A stretch of 64,000 nt of DNA from Gudongella sp049310905 (GCF_049310905.1 NZ_JBMEMN010000002.1:111143-175142); one strand, 5' to 3'. Positions 54,364 through 63,087 are shown, numbered from the stretch's first letter. A program made the numbers and translations. The notes: a model not told the origin generated them from the letters alone.

Positions 54364-54475
54364 ATAATTGTAATCATTGTTAATAATTTAACTTCTGATA
54401 ACTTTACTTAGAACCCAATTATATTACATAAATATACAGATTTTAAAGAGTAATAATTGAAAGGAGATGAAGGAA

Positions 54476-56308
54476 ATGAGCAGACTAAGCATTATCACCC
54501 AGGACAAAGCCCAGGCTACTGTGGAGGATATGTACAAAGATCTTGAAAAAAGAATCACTGCTTCTCCTCCAGGACTGTGTCCAATCGACCTGTCTGCATC
54601 CTTCCTTAAGATGGCTCATGCCCAAACTTGTGGTAAATGTGTTCCCTGTCGAATCGGACTTGGACAGCTAATCAACCTTATGGAAGATGTAATGGACGGA
54701 AAAGCTACCTTAAAGACTATTGACCTCATTGAAAAGACTGCAAGGAGTATCTACAACTCTGCTGACTGTGCCATCGGTTATGAGGCTGCACATATGGTCA
54801 TGAGGGGAGTTGAGGGCTTCAGGGACGACTATCTGGAGCATATCCTAAGAGACCGCTGCAATTTCAGCCTGTATCAATCTGTTCCTTGTGTATCATTGTG
54901 CCCAGCTGGTGTTGATGTACCGGGATACATAGCCCTGATCAATCAGGAGAAGTATGACGATGCGATAAGACTGATAAGAAAAGACAATCCGATGCCACTT
55001 ACCTGTGCCTATGTATGTGAGCATCCATGTGAGACAAGATGTAGAAGGAATATGATGGACGACTCAATCAATATAAGGGGACTTAAGCGATATGCAGTTG
55101 ACAATGCAGGAGATGTACCTCTTCCTGAGCCTGCTGAAAAGACAGGAAAAAGAGTTGCGATCGTAGGAGGAGGACCAAGCGGACTTTCCGCGGCATACTT
55201 CCTTTCAGTTATGGGACATCAGGTTGATGTCTACGAAAGCAGAAACCACCTTGGAGGAATGCTTCGCTACGGAATACCAAACTATAGATTGCCAAGAGAC
55301 CTTTTGCAGCATGAAATCGATCAGATGCTATCACTTGGTGTAAAGGTCCATATGGGAGTCACAGTTGGAAAGGACATTTCAGTTGCTGAGCTGAAGGAGA
55401 GATTTGACAGCGTATATATTGCAATCGGTGCACATATCGACAAGAAGATCGGTATGGAAGGCGAGGATGCCAAGGGCGTCTATTCTGCAGTTGATGTCCT
55501 CCGGGATATCGGCGATGGAATCTACCCTGACTTCGAGGGCAAGCGCGTTCTTGTTCTTGGTGGAGGAAATGTTGCGATTGATGTTGCAAGATCTGCAGTT
55601 AGACTTGGATCAACCGAATCAAATATCATTTACAGAAGAAGAAAAGCTGATATGCCAGCAATGAAGGAAGAAATCGACGATGCAATTGCTGAAGGCTGCT
55701 CCATATATGAACTGTGCAGTCCAAAGACTATTGAAACAGATGATGAAGGCAATGTAACAGCACTTTGGGCACAACCACAGATAGTTGGAAAAATGTCTGA
55801 TGGCAGACCTAAGACTGCTGATGCCAAAGAGAATCCTGTCAGGATCCCATGTGACATGATTGTAATTGCAATCGGTCAGGGAATTGAGACAAGAGACTTT
55901 GAAAAGGACGGAATTCCTGTACGTAAAGGATTGATTGATGCTTGGAGCACTGCCGATGTCAAGGATATACCGGGAGTATTTGCCGGTGGAGACTGCATCT
56001 CAGGTCCAGCAACAGTTATTCAGGCAATTGCTGCCGGCAAGGTTGCAGCTGCCAATATTGACAACTACCTTGGATTCCATCACGAGATTGAATCCGGAGT
56101 CCATATTCCAGAGCCCAGCCTATCAGACCGAATTCCATGTGGAAGGGTCAATATGACTGAAAGACTAGTATCTGAAAGGGTTGAGGATTTTGAACTTGTT
56201 GAAAAATCAATGACCTACCAGGAGGCAATGCAGGAGTCAAGTCGATGCCTAAGATGTGACCACTTCGGCTTTGGAGTATTCAAAGGAGGGAGGACTGAAA
56301 AATGGTAA
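54476..56308 (+). CDS. GltD-like NAD(P) flavoprotein with NuoF-type iron-sulfur N-terminus, hydrogenase partner
   Basis: A 610-residue protein. The ATG at 54476 has AAAGGAG nine bases upstream; the ATG at 54467 is too close. Residues ~45-120 hold the NuoF C-terminal cluster motif 'HAQTCGKCVPCRIGLGQLIN'. Then a GltD-like part follows: cysteines 'SVPCVSLCPAGVDVPGYI' and 'CAYVCEHPCETRCRR', FAD loop 'RVAIVGGGPSGLSAAYFLSV', NAD(P) loop 'RVLVLGGGNVAIDVARSAVR' and end 'CLRCDHFGFGVFKGGR'. It overlaps the hydrogenase gene by 7 bp. Such glutamate-synthase-like subunits accompany group A2-type [FeFe] hydrogenases and probably link them to NAD(P)H and ferredoxin. Confidence 0.85.
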   Translation: MSRLSIITQDKAQATVEDMYKDLEKRITASPPGLCPIDLSASFLKMAHAQTCGKCVPCRIGLGQLINLMEDVMDGKATLKTIDLIEKTARSIYNSADCAIGYEAAHMVMRGVEGFRDDYLEHILRDRCNFSLYQSVPCVSLCPAGVDVPGYIALINQEKYDDAIRLIRKDNPMPLTCAYVCEHPCETRCRRNMMDDSINIRGLKRYAVDNAGDVPLPEPAEKTGKRVAIVGGGPSGLSAAYFLSVMGHQVDVYESRNHLGGMLRYGIPNYRLPRDLLQHEIDQMLSLGVKVHMGVTVGKDISVAELKERFDSVYIAIGAHIDKKIGMEGEDAKGVYSAVDVLRDIGDGIYPDFEGKRVLVLGGGNVAIDVARSAVRLGSTESNIIYRRRKADMPAMKEEIDDAIAEGCSIYELCSPKTIETDDEGNVTALWAQPQIVGKMSDGRPKTADAKENPVRIPCDMIVIAIGQGIETRDFEKDGIPVRKGLIDAWSTADVKDIPGVFAGGDCISGPATVIQAIAAGKVAAANIDNYLGFHHEIESGVHIPEPSLSDRIPCGRVNMTERLVSERVEDFELVEKSMTYQEAMQESSRCLRCDHFGFGVFKGGRTEKW

Positions 56309-58044
56309 ACATAACTATTGATAAGAACACTCTTCTCGTCCCTGAAGGAATGACCATTCTGGATGCTGCAAAGAGCTGCCATGTATCAATCCCCAATCTG
56401 TGCTACATGGAGGAGCTGAATGAAATCGGCGCCTGCAGGGTTTGTGCGGTTGAGATTGAAGGCAGGGAAAGACTTGTAACAGCCTGCAACAATGTTGTTG
56501 AGGAAGGCATGAAGATCCATACAAACAGCCCCAAGGTAAGGGAATCAAGAAGAACAAATGTCGAGCTTATTCTATCCCAGCACGACTCAAACTGTGCCAC
56601 CTGTGTCAGAAGCGGAAACTGCGCACTGCAGGATATCGCCAACGACCTTGGGATAATTGGCATACCATATGAGAAGACCCTTCCCCATGCAAGATGGACT
56701 GAAGGTTTTCCTCTGGTTAGAAACTACGAGAAATGCATAAAGTGCATGAGATGCATCCAGGTGTGTGACAAGGTCCAGGACCTTCAGGTCTGGGATATTG
56801 CAAACACGGGTTCAAGAACCAATGTTGACGTTTCGCATAATCTGAGGATTGAGGAATCAGACTGCGCACTTTGTGGCCAGTGCATTACCCACTGTCCAAC
56901 AGGAGCACTTAGGGAAAGGGATGACACGGATATTGTATTCGATGCCCTTGCTGATCCCGACAAGATCCTTGTTGTCCAGATTGCACCTGCTGTAAGGGCA
57001 GCCTGGGGAGAGTCCCTTGGATTGGACAGGGAGTTTGCAACTGTAAAGAGACTTGCAACTGCCTTAAGAAGAATTGGATTTGACTATATATTTGATACAA
57101 ACTTTACTGCCGACCTTACCATTATGGAAGAGGGAAGCGAGTTTATAGAGAGACTGGGAAATGCTGAAAATCATACATTCCCAATGTTTACATCATGCTG
57201 TCCAGGATGGATAAGGTTTATAAAGACCCAGTATCCTGATATGTTGGATCAGCTGTCAACTGCAAAGTCACCTCAGCAGATGTTTGGTGCGGTTGCAAAG
57301 AGCTACTATGCACAGGTGCTGGATGTAGATCCTTCAAAGATCTTTTCAGTGTCCATCATGCCTTGTACTGCCAAGAAGTTCGAAGCTGGTGTCCCAGTTA
57401 TGAATTCAGCAGGAGCAGGTCAGGATGTTGATGTTGTCCTTACAACCCGTGAGGTTGAAAGACTTATTCGGGCTGAGAGCATTGATGTTGCCTACCTTCC
57501 TGAAGAGGAGCTTGATACTCCCCTTGGTTCCGGTTCCGGAGCTGCCGTAATATTCGGTGCAACTGGTGGAGTCATGGAAGCTGCACTTAGAAGTGCCTAC
57601 TTCCTTGTTACAGGTGAGAATCCCGATCCGGATGCCTTCAAGGATGTCCGAGGTCGAGCTGGCTGGAAGGAAGCTACCTTCAATCTTGCAGGGACTGACT
57701 TGAGAGTGGCCGTTGCAAGTGGTCTTGGAAATACAAGAAAACTGGTTGAGGCAATCAGACGAGGTGAAGCTCATTACGACTTTGTTGAAATCATGGCATG
57801 TCCAGGTGGTTGTGCCGGTGGTGGAGGTCAGCCTATTTGGGATGGCAAGGAGCTTGCCGATGACAGATCTGATATTCTTTACGGTCTTGACAGGATAAGC
57901 GATATTAGATTTTCTCACGAGAATCCTTCCATAACCAAATGCTACGAGGAGTATTTTGAGAAACCGCTGTCCCACAAATCACACGAGCTGTTACACACTG
58001 ACCACAGCACATGGGAACTTAACCCAACGCTTTGGGATAAATAA
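56302..58044 (+). CDS. [FeFe] hydrogenase, probable group A2
   Basis: A 580-residue enzyme. An N-terminal [2Fe-2S] domain (C34, C45, C48, C62) is followed by the His-Cys3 cluster (H94, C98, C101, C107), two [4Fe-4S] motifs ('CIKCMRCIQVC' 145-155 and 'CALCGQCITHC' 188-198), and the H-cluster motifs 'TSCCPGW' (297-303), 'MPCTAKK' (353-359) and 'MACPGGCAGGG' (498-508). All ligands are intact. It catalyses H2 formation or uptake. The GltD-like partner gene suggests pyridine-nucleotide coupling, possibly electron confurcation. Confidence 0.93.
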   Translation: MVNITIDKNTLLVPEGMTILDAAKSCHVSIPNLCYMEELNEIGACRVCAVEIEGRERLVTACNNVVEEGMKIHTNSPKVRESRRTNVELILSQHDSNCATCVRSGNCALQDIANDLGIIGIPYEKTLPHARWTEGFPLVRNYEKCIKCMRCIQVCDKVQDLQVWDIANTGSRTNVDVSHNLRIEESDCALCGQCITHCPTGALRERDDTDIVFDALADPDKILVVQIAPAVRAAWGESLGLDREFATVKRLATALRRIGFDYIFDTNFTADLTIMEEGSEFIERLGNAENHTFPMFTSCCPGWIRFIKTQYPDMLDQLSTAKSPQQMFGAVAKSYYAQVLDVDPSKIFSVSIMPCTAKKFEAGVPVMNSAGAGQDVDVVLTTREVERLIRAESIDVAYLPEEELDTPLGSGSGAAVIFGATGGVMEAALRSAYFLVTGENPDPDAFKDVRGRAGWKEATFNLAGTDLRVAVASGLGNTRKLVEAIRRGEAHYDFVEIMACPGGCAGGGGQPIWDGKELADDRSDILYGLDRISDIRFSHENPSITKCYEEYFEKPLSHKSHELLHTDHSTWELNPTLWDK

Positions 58045-58055
58045 CGAGGTGAATA

Positions 58056-59024
58056 ATGAAAAAAAACATAATTCTACTGACGCTAATACTAATTCTTGGA
58101 GCGGCCTTTTCAGGCTGCTCCAATGAAGTTGCTGAACCAACTGAACCAGTCCAGTTCTCCTTTATGGAAGGAGTAACTGCTCTGACTGCTGCAAAGATGA
58201 TGTCAGATGAGCCTGACCTTGGAAGAGAGATCCAGTATGATGTGTTGAAGGCACCTGACCTTCTAGCAGCAAGCATATTAAAGGAAGAGGCTGATATAGC
58301 AATGGTTCCGACAAACCTTGCAGCCCAGGCATACAACAAGGACCTCCCCTATCTTATTGTGGGGACCTCAACCTGGGGAAACCTGTATGTTGCTGGAACT
58401 GAAGATGTTCAGACTGTTGCGGACCTTAAGGACATGACCCTACATACCTTTGGAAAAGGCCTTACACCTGAGCTTGTGCTCTTGATGATCCTTCAGGACA
58501 ATGGATTGGATCCGGAAACGGATATGGATATTCAATATATGGGCTCAGCTGCAGAAATTGGACCCTTTCTTCTTTCAGGACAGGCATCTCTTGGTGTTCT
58601 TCCCGAGCCTGCCATCTCAGGGGTTGTTATGAAGGGTGATGGTATAGAGGTACTACTTGACCTTAACTCCTTGTGGGCAGAGGCTAAGGGTGTCACAAAG
58701 GGCTATCCCCAGGCATGCCTGGTCATAAAGAAAACTTTGATTGAAGAAGATCCGGAGTTTGTGGAAAACTTCCTCCTGGAGTATAATAATAGTATCCAGT
58801 GGGCCAACGAAAACCCTGAAGCACTTGGGGACATTTCGGAAGAATTAGCTTTAGGTCCAGTTAAGGGTGCTGTTGTTCAGGGAATAGACAGAATGAACAT
58901 TGGTGATTTCCCCATTGAGGATTCCCTTGAGGAATACAGGGTATATTACCAGGCCATTATGGACTTTGCCCCTGACTTTATTGGAGGAGAGCTGCCGGAT
59001 GAAGAGATTTACTATACAAGATAA
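58056..59024 (+). CDS. ABC transporter substrate-binding lipoprotein (NitT/TauT type)
   Basis: A 322-residue lipoprotein: 'MKKNIILLTLILILGAAFSG' then C21, a lipobox for lipid attachment. The body is the NMT1/SsuA-type periplasmic-binding fold ('PDLLAASILKEEADIAMVPT', 'TLHTFGKGLTPELVLLMILQ', 'EPAISGVVMKGDGIEVLLDL'). GAGGTGAATA precedes the ATG, 11 bp after the hydrogenase stop. The ligand is unknown; the family binds small organics such as sulfonates or pyrimidine precursors. Linkage with the hydrogenase may be only co-transcription. Confidence 0.88.
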   Translation: MKKNIILLTLILILGAAFSGCSNEVAEPTEPVQFSFMEGVTALTAAKMMSDEPDLGREIQYDVLKAPDLLAASILKEEADIAMVPTNLAAQAYNKDLPYLIVGTSTWGNLYVAGTEDVQTVADLKDMTLHTFGKGLTPELVLLMILQDNGLDPETDMDIQYMGSAAEIGPFLLSGQASLGVLPEPAISGVVMKGDGIEVLLDLNSLWAEAKGVTKGYPQACLVIKKTLIEEDPEFVENFLLEYNNSIQWANENPEALGDISEELALGPVKGAVVQGIDRMNIGDFPIEDSLEEYRVYYQAIMDFAPDFIGGELPDEEIYYTR

Positions 59025-59775
59025 AGGTCTTAAACTTATCTCCGCATTGTTTTTAATCGGGGTTTGGTCTCTCTTGTCTCTTTTTGTCGGCAAGGAAGTT
59101 TTGATTCCTTCTCCATTGGCTACACTTAATAGTTTGATTGAAATTGTTGGAGAAGAAGGATTTTTAAAGACAGTATTTTATACAATGGCAAGAAGCCTTG
59201 GAGGATTTTTTTCCTCCCTGCTTCTTGCTGTTTTTTTTGGTGGCCTTTCCAAGTGGTCAAGGACTGTAAGACTCTTGTTTAAACCCTTTGCTGAATTCCT
59301 AAGCTCCGTTCCCGTTATTGCAATTATTCTTCTTGCCCTTATTTGGCTGCACAACAGTCTGGTTCCACTTTTTGTAGGCTTTCTTGTTGTATTCCCCATC
59401 ATGTATGAAACAGTCCTTTCATCCCTTGATGGGATTGACAAGGGGCTACTCCAGATGGCCAAGGTATACAAGGTAAGGAAGCTGGCACTGATCAGGGATA
59501 TATACATACCAGTTATATTTCAGGGACTTTCAAACATATCAGCAACAACCCTCTCAACTACCTTGAAGATGGTAGTTGCAGGAGAGGTGCTTTCACAGCC
59601 AGGCTTTTCAATTGGGGCTGATTTGCAGCTGCAGAGGATGTATTTGAATACCGCTGGGGTCTTTGCCTGGATCATTGTTATTCTTGTGATTTCCAAGGTG
59701 CTTAATGTGCTGGTGGAAAAAATAAAGACAGGGGGACGTTTCAGTCGTCTTTTTTGGGGAGAAAATAATCAATGA
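58999..59775 (+). CDS. ABC transporter permease (NitT/TauT type)
   Basis: A 258-residue membrane protein. The ATG at 58999 has GGAGGAGAG upstream and overlaps the lipoprotein gene by 26 bp; an upstream GTG-type extension would overlap far more and lacks a site. It has about six helices and the EAA loop region 'LDGIDKGLLQMAKVYKVRKL' that docks on the ATPase. 'TLSTTLKMVVAGEVLSQPGF' is typical of SsuC/TauC permeases. Confidence 0.88.
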   Translation: MKRFTIQDKGLKLISALFLIGVWSLLSLFVGKEVLIPSPLATLNSLIEIVGEEGFLKTVFYTMARSLGGFFSSLLLAVFFGGLSKWSRTVRLLFKPFAEFLSSVPVIAIILLALIWLHNSLVPLFVGFLVVFPIMYETVLSSLDGIDKGLLQMAKVYKVRKLALIRDIYIPVIFQGLSNISATTLSTTLKMVVAGEVLSQPGFSIGADLQLQRMYLNTAGVFAWIIVILVISKVLNVLVEKIKTGGRFSRLFWGENNQ

Positions 59776-59785
59776 ACACGATTTA

Positions 59786-60060
59786 GTTAAGAAGTAAGAA
59801 GTAAGAGTTGAGAGTTAAGAGCTAAGATCTAAGAAGTAAGAAGTAAAAATTAAAAACTAAGAGTTGAGAGTTAAGAAGTAAGAGGTAAGAAGTAAGAAAT
59901 GAGAGTTAAGAGCTAAGTGAAAAGTAATAGTTAAGAGGTAAGAGTTGAGAGCTAAGATCTAAGAAGTGAGAGTTAAGAGCTAAGATCTAAGAAGTAAGAG
60001 TTGAGAAGATTGTTTGGGTCGAGCTGCGGGGTTAAGATCCTTCGTAAACTCAGATACCCC
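59786..60060. repeat. Purine-rich degenerate repeat block inside the ABC operon
   Basis: About 220 bases made almost wholly of shuffled short units such as TAAGAAGTAAGA, GTTGAGAGTTAAGAGC and TAAGATCTAAGAAGT, ending with ATTGTTTGGGTC and AAGATCCTTCG of the dispersed repeats. It splits the permease gene from the ATPase gene of one transporter. It looks like slippage or recombination-grown repeat DNA; no ORF or terminator is seen in it. Confidence 0.75.
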
Positions 60061-60141
60061 CTCGATGAATTACAACAAAATCAGAGATTTTGAGTAATTC
60101 TATCGCCGGGCACTTATGACAATTATAAGGATGTGGTGGAT

Positions 60142-60834
60142 ATGTACAAAATAGAAAACCTAACTAAAAAATATAATGACCTCTTCGTCCTTGATAATAT
60201 CTCAATGGACTTTATTGAAGGTGGCACAACCTGCATCCTTGGACCTTCCGGTTGCGGAAAGACAACCCTGCTTAATATTATATCCGGCATTGAGTCGGCT
60301 GATTCAGGTGATGTCATAGGCTTCGATGATACCGAGCTTTCCTTTGTATTCCAGGAGGATCGGCTTATTCCATGGAGAAATGTATTGGATAATCTTAGGT
60401 TTGTGCTTAGCGGAAATGATGATATCGCTGACAAGGACAAGCTGGTAGAAAGCTACTTGGATAAGGTTGGTCTATTGGAGTACAAGAACTATTACCCAAG
60501 TGAACTAAGTGGTGGTATGAAAAAAAGGATTGGTATACTCCGGGCTTTTATCTACCCCTCCTCCATCCTTCTTATGGATGAGCCCTTATCATCCATTGAC
60601 ATATCAAACAAGAAGGTGCTGATGGACTTTTTCAGGGAATTGATGGATATGGAGAATCGATCCTGCATCCTTGTAACCCATGACCTCGAGGAAGCCATAC
60701 ATCTTGGGGACCAGATTATCGTCCTGAGTGACAAGCCCTCAAAGGTTGCAAATGTTATTAAAAATATATACGCTGTTGAGCCTAATGAGGAGAATATGGT
60801 CAAGATGAAAAAGGTGTTGGAGAGGGAGTTTTAG
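60142..60834 (+). CDS. ABC transporter ATP-binding protein (NitT/TauT type)
   Basis: A ~230-residue ATPase. The ATG at 60142 is chosen; GTG codons at 60133 and 60136 are alternatives. P-loop 'CILGPSGCGKTTLLNIISG', Q-loop 'FVFQEDRLIPWRNVLDNLRF', signature 'LSGGMKKRIGILRAF', Walker B 'SILLMDEPLSSIDISNKK' and switch 'ILVTHDLEEAI' are complete. The signature's usual Q or R after LSGGM is replaced by K, a mild variant. It completes the transporter whose other genes lie upstream of a repeat block. Confidence 0.9.
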   Translation: MYKIENLTKKYNDLFVLDNISMDFIEGGTTCILGPSGCGKTTLLNIISGIESADSGDVIGFDDTELSFVFQEDRLIPWRNVLDNLRFVLSGNDDIADKDKLVESYLDKVGLLEYKNYYPSELSGGMKKRIGILRAFIYPSSILLMDEPLSSIDISNKKVLMDFFRELMDMENRSCILVTHDLEEAIHLGDQIIVLSDKPSKVANVIKNIYAVEPNEENMVKMKKVLEREF

Positions 60835-60846
60835 TTGCATAAAAAT

Positions 60847-60879
60847 GAGGCAAGGAAAATTGATTGATATCCTTGCCTC
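60847..60879. terminator. Bidirectional terminator, ABC ATPase and 3' exon unit 1
   Basis: GAGGCAAGGA and its complement form a perfect 10-bp stem with a 13-base loop. It lies 12 bp after the ATPase stop on the plus strand and just past the end of the first exon-like ORF on the minus strand. Confidence 0.85.
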
Positions 60880-60885
60880 TTGTTA

Positions 60886-61356
60886 TTATGATACTGGAAC
60901 TACCACAATAGGTGTATCTGAATTTGTGTCAACCTCAAGACCACAATAGAAAACGTTTGAAGGATTTCCTATCTCTTCGATAGCCACGACTAGTGGAGAA
61001 GTGGTGACCATTGTTGGATTATTAACTCCCCCATGGTATTCCACGTCCACGTTGATAGAAAATTCTATGATATCTTCATCTACAACTGAAGCTAGTATAC
61101 CATCATAAGGTCCATAGAAAACATAATCAGTAAATAATCCACCATAATCATCACTTAAATAGATATGGTAGTCAGTTCCTCCAAATTCAATCTCTTTAAA
61201 TGGTTGATTATAATAATTAATGGTCCCACTATCCTTTAACCTGTAGATAGGTTGAGACATTCCCACTGCTTCAGTTATCAATACACTGTCACTTAAGTCA
61301 GTAAATCCATTGAAGTCATTACTTGTTATTATCCATTCATTTATTGCACTTTCATC
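60886..61356 (-). CDS. Putative alternative 3' exon 1: orphan extracellular-type domain
   Basis: A ~156-residue coding segment counted from the predicted intron end. It is acidic, beta-rich and without cysteine pairs or signal peptide ('FGGTDYHIYLSDDYGGLFTD', 'DIIEFSINVDVEYHGGVNNP', ending 'TPIVVVPVS'). No ribosome site and no good start codon lies at its 5' end; the frame runs back only into the intron-like segment, through a different frame there than in the other units. It therefore looks like an exon needing an upstream 5' part. No family recognised. Confidence 0.55.
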   Translation of the reverse strand, partial: DESAINEWIITSNDFNGFTDLSDSVLITEAVGMSQPIYRLKDSGTINYYNQPFKEIEFGGTDYHIYLSDDYGGLFTDYVFYGPYDGILASVVDEDIIEFSINVDVEYHGGVNNPTMVTTSPLVVAIEEIGNPSNVFYCGLEVDTNSDTPIVVVPVS

Positions 61357-61549
61357 ATCCCTGGCTATCCTCATCGGATTTCGTTCAGGTCCACACCGCA
61401 CGTGCGACTTTCACCGCATACGGCGTTCCATCGATAATAGAATGCTCCATCGATACCCCCATATCGATTTCACACTTTAATACTATCAAACGATTACTGA
61501 TAGAGCAAGATAATTATAAATAAGTTTTTACTAGTCACATTTAATGACA
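61352..61549 (-). ncRNA. Group II intron DV-DVI repeat, copy 1
   Basis: Domain V lies at 61429-61391 on the minus strand: CGCCGTA stem start, TGCGGTGAAAGTCGCA hairpin with GAAA tetraloop, two-base bulge, then TGCGGTGT. The triad position reads CGC, as in class IIC. Domain VI follows with CCTGA...CCAGG outer pairs and an ATCC/GGAT inner stem, ending GAT-GAT. This copy has one extra A upstream (GAAATCGAT), which breaks the frame through the intron part. A -10-like TAGTAT is at 61485-61480 with a weak TTGCTC -35. Confidence 0.75.
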
Positions 61550-61583
61550 AGAGTTTTCAGCGCATTAGTGTTACTGTGAGTAT

Positions 61584-61621
61584 AAAAGACCAGAGAATCA
61601 TAATTGATTCCCTGGTCTTTT
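61584..61621 (-). terminator. Terminator of 3' exon unit 2
   Basis: AAAAGACCAG(G/A)GAATCA and its partner pair across a short loop directly after the stop codon of exon 2 on the minus strand, followed by TTTTAT. A strong intrinsic terminator with one mismatch. Confidence 0.85.
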
Positions 61622-61622
61622 G

Positions 61623-62126
61623 TTACTTGCTTTCTGAGATTGTCACATCATCGATGTACAGACCAGAGTATGTTACCGAGCCATCAGTAGTAATCCTGAA
61701 TCTCAACTGAATATCTTCGTCATTATAGGATTCGATTGTGTAAGATTTCAGTTCCCATGGAACTTGCACTGTACTTCCAGTATGCGCCCACATTTGCATC
61801 CAACTACCACCATTCAATGATAATTCTACATATGCATTATCCCATGAACTTGATTCGATGTACAATGCTTGCATCCACTCAATCACAAGATCTGATCCTG
61901 CCTCTACTCCGGTTAGCTGAATTACTGGTGATGTTAAGGTTTCATCAGCACCGTTGCTGTAATTTCCATTTAGATCTGTACCCCAGCATTTATCCCCAGA
62001 CGCAGCGCTTTCAGGCCAGACAGTTGGTGTTCCCCATTCCCATCTAGCTCCATATCCCGATACTGTGTAATCTCCGTCAGTATCCTCAAAATCCTCCTCG
62101 TAGAAAAATACTAATTCTGGTTCATC
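61623..62126 (-). CDS. Putative alternative 3' exon 2: MAM/jelly-roll-like extracellular domain
   Basis: A ~167-residue segment with 'YEEDFEDTDGDYTVSGYGAR', 'WEWGTPTVWPESAASGDKCW', 'LNGNYSNGADETLTSPVIQL' and end 'YSGLYIDDVTISESK'. This is the pattern of the beta-sandwich domains found at the C-terminal side of secreted peptidases and surface proteins. Such domains are normally internal or C-terminal in exported proteins; here there is no signal peptide. The open frame extends back to a GTG at 62243 through the intron-like segment, but no ribosome site precedes it. Confidence 0.6.
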   Translation of the reverse strand, partial: DEPELVFFYEEDFEDTDGDYTVSGYGARWEWGTPTVWPESAASGDKCWGTDLNGNYSNGADETLTSPVIQLTGVEAGSDLVIEWMQALYIESSSWDNAYVELSLNGGSWMQMWAHTGSTVQVPWELKSYTIESYNDEDIQLRFRITTDGSVTYSGLYIDDVTISESK

Positions 62127-62313
62127 ATCCCTGACTATCCCTTCTAGGATTTCGTTCAGGTCCACACCGCACGTGCGACTTTCACCGCATACGGCGTTCC
62201 ATCGATAATAGAATGCTCCATCGATACCCCCATATCGATTCACACTTTAATACTATCAAGCGTTGACGGTATATGTCAATAAGTTGAGCATATTAGTGAC
62301 ACAAGTTGTGACA
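62122..62313 (-). ncRNA. Group II intron DV-DVI repeat, copy 2
   Basis: A 192-bp unit. From its 5' end on the minus strand: TGTCACAACTTGTG, then TTGACA (62279-62274), 18 bases, TAGTAT (62255-62250), hairpin ATCGATA-TGGGGG-TATCGAT, domain V (62200-62162) with CGC triad and GAAA tetraloop, domain VI with CCTGA/TCAGG and ATCC/GGAT stems, then GAT-GAT. Nearly identical to copy 4. Domain assignment follows the well-known 34-base DV consensus of bacterial group II introns; domains I-III are absent. Confidence 0.8.
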
Positions 62314-62351
62314 GAAAAGACAGTCTGTACGAATAGACGTCCTATTTCATG

Positions 62352-62383
62352 TAAAAAGCTGGCAAAATATGCCAGCTTTTTAA
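62352..62383 (-). terminator. Terminator of 3' exon unit 3
   Basis: AAAAAGCTGGC and its complement pair around AAAATAT directly after the stop codon of exon 3, with a T-run on the minus strand. Confidence 0.88.
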
Positions 62384-62384
62384 G

Positions 62385-62843
62385 CTAAATATCTAGTTGC
62401 ACTGAAATGTTGTCTACAAAAAAATGGTTGTAATAGATTGTACCAGGTTCATAGCCTACATTGACACCTATCTTGATTTCCACTGTCTCACCAGCGTAAT
62501 CTGATAAATCATATGTGAATGTCTGATTTCCCATGGTACCAGTTACCCATCTTACTATTTCTGTTCCTTCAATGGTTACATTCATCCAATCTGAATTCAT
62601 TGTACCTGCTTGTATTCTGTAATTCATTGAAAGGGTCTCTGGATTCGTTGCTGAAACATCTACAGTTTGTGCAATCGAGGTTGTGTATGCAGCCAGATTC
62701 CCTCCACCATCTGAAAGATAGGCTTCGCGTCCATCAATATTCAAACTGATTACAGGATATCCTGAGTCCGATACGACTGTCCAACCTGAAAAGTTACCTG
62801 TTTCAAAATCTCCATTTACTATTTTATTTACTGCTACCTCATC
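62385..62843 (-). CDS. Putative alternative 3' exon 3: carbohydrate-binding-module-like domain
   Basis: A ~152-residue segment beginning 'VAVNKIVNGDFETGNFSGWT' after the predicted splice point, continuing 'NPETLSMNYRIQAGTMNSDW' and ending 'YNHFFVDNISVQLDI'. 'NGDFETG-FSGW...VDNISV' is the classic outline of a galactose-binding-like carbohydrate-binding module of exported proteins. No signal peptide, and no start codon with a ribosome site. The frame runs back into the intron-like segment as in exons 2 and 4. Confidence 0.65.
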   Translation of the reverse strand, partial: DEVAVNKIVNGDFETGNFSGWTVVSDSGYPVISLNIDGREAYLSDGGGNLAAYTTSIAQTVDVSATNPETLSMNYRIQAGTMNSDWMNVTIEGTEIVRWVTGTMGNQTFTYDLSDYAGETVEIKIGVNVGYEPGTIYYNHFFVDNISVQLDI

Positions 62844-63032
62844 ATCCCCGACTATCCTCCTTGGGATTTCGTTCAGGTCCACACCATACGTGCGACTTTC
62901 ATCGCATACGGCGCTCCATCGATAATAGGATTGTACTTTTGATACCCCCATATCAGTTATACACCTAAATAATAAGCCCGACTGTGGATTTATGTCAACA
63001 GATTATATTTTGCGTTGACACATATGGTGACA
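62839..63032 (-). ncRNA. Group II intron DV-DVI repeat, copy 3 (most diverged)
   Basis: A 194-bp unit with TTGACA (62998-62993), 18 bases and TATTAT (62974-62969), a hairpin TGATA-TGGGGG-TATCA, domain V at 62917-62879 and domain VI. Compared with copies 2 and 4, the substitutions in domain V (GCGATGAAAGT, ACGTATGGTGT) and domain VI (TCGGG) keep pairing by A-U, G-U or U-A exchange, as does the C-G to T-A change in the upstream hairpin. This argues for RNA function. Confidence 0.78.
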
Positions 63033-63037
63033 AAATT

Positions 63038-63066
63038 AGGGGCAAAGGATTTTCACCCTTGCCCCT
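63038..63066 (-). terminator. Terminator of 3' exon unit 4
   Basis: AGGGGCAA and TTGCCCCT with further pairs form an 11-bp stem with one mismatch, followed by AATTTTGT on the minus strand, about 20 bp after the exon 4 stop codon. Confidence 0.85.
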
Positions 63067-63087
63067 TGATACTATCGAATGTCTTTA

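Noticed and set aside
57406..57975. 189-residue antisense ORF in the hydrogenase gene
   Set aside because: A frame shadow of a conserved gene with strong codon bias; no start site signals.
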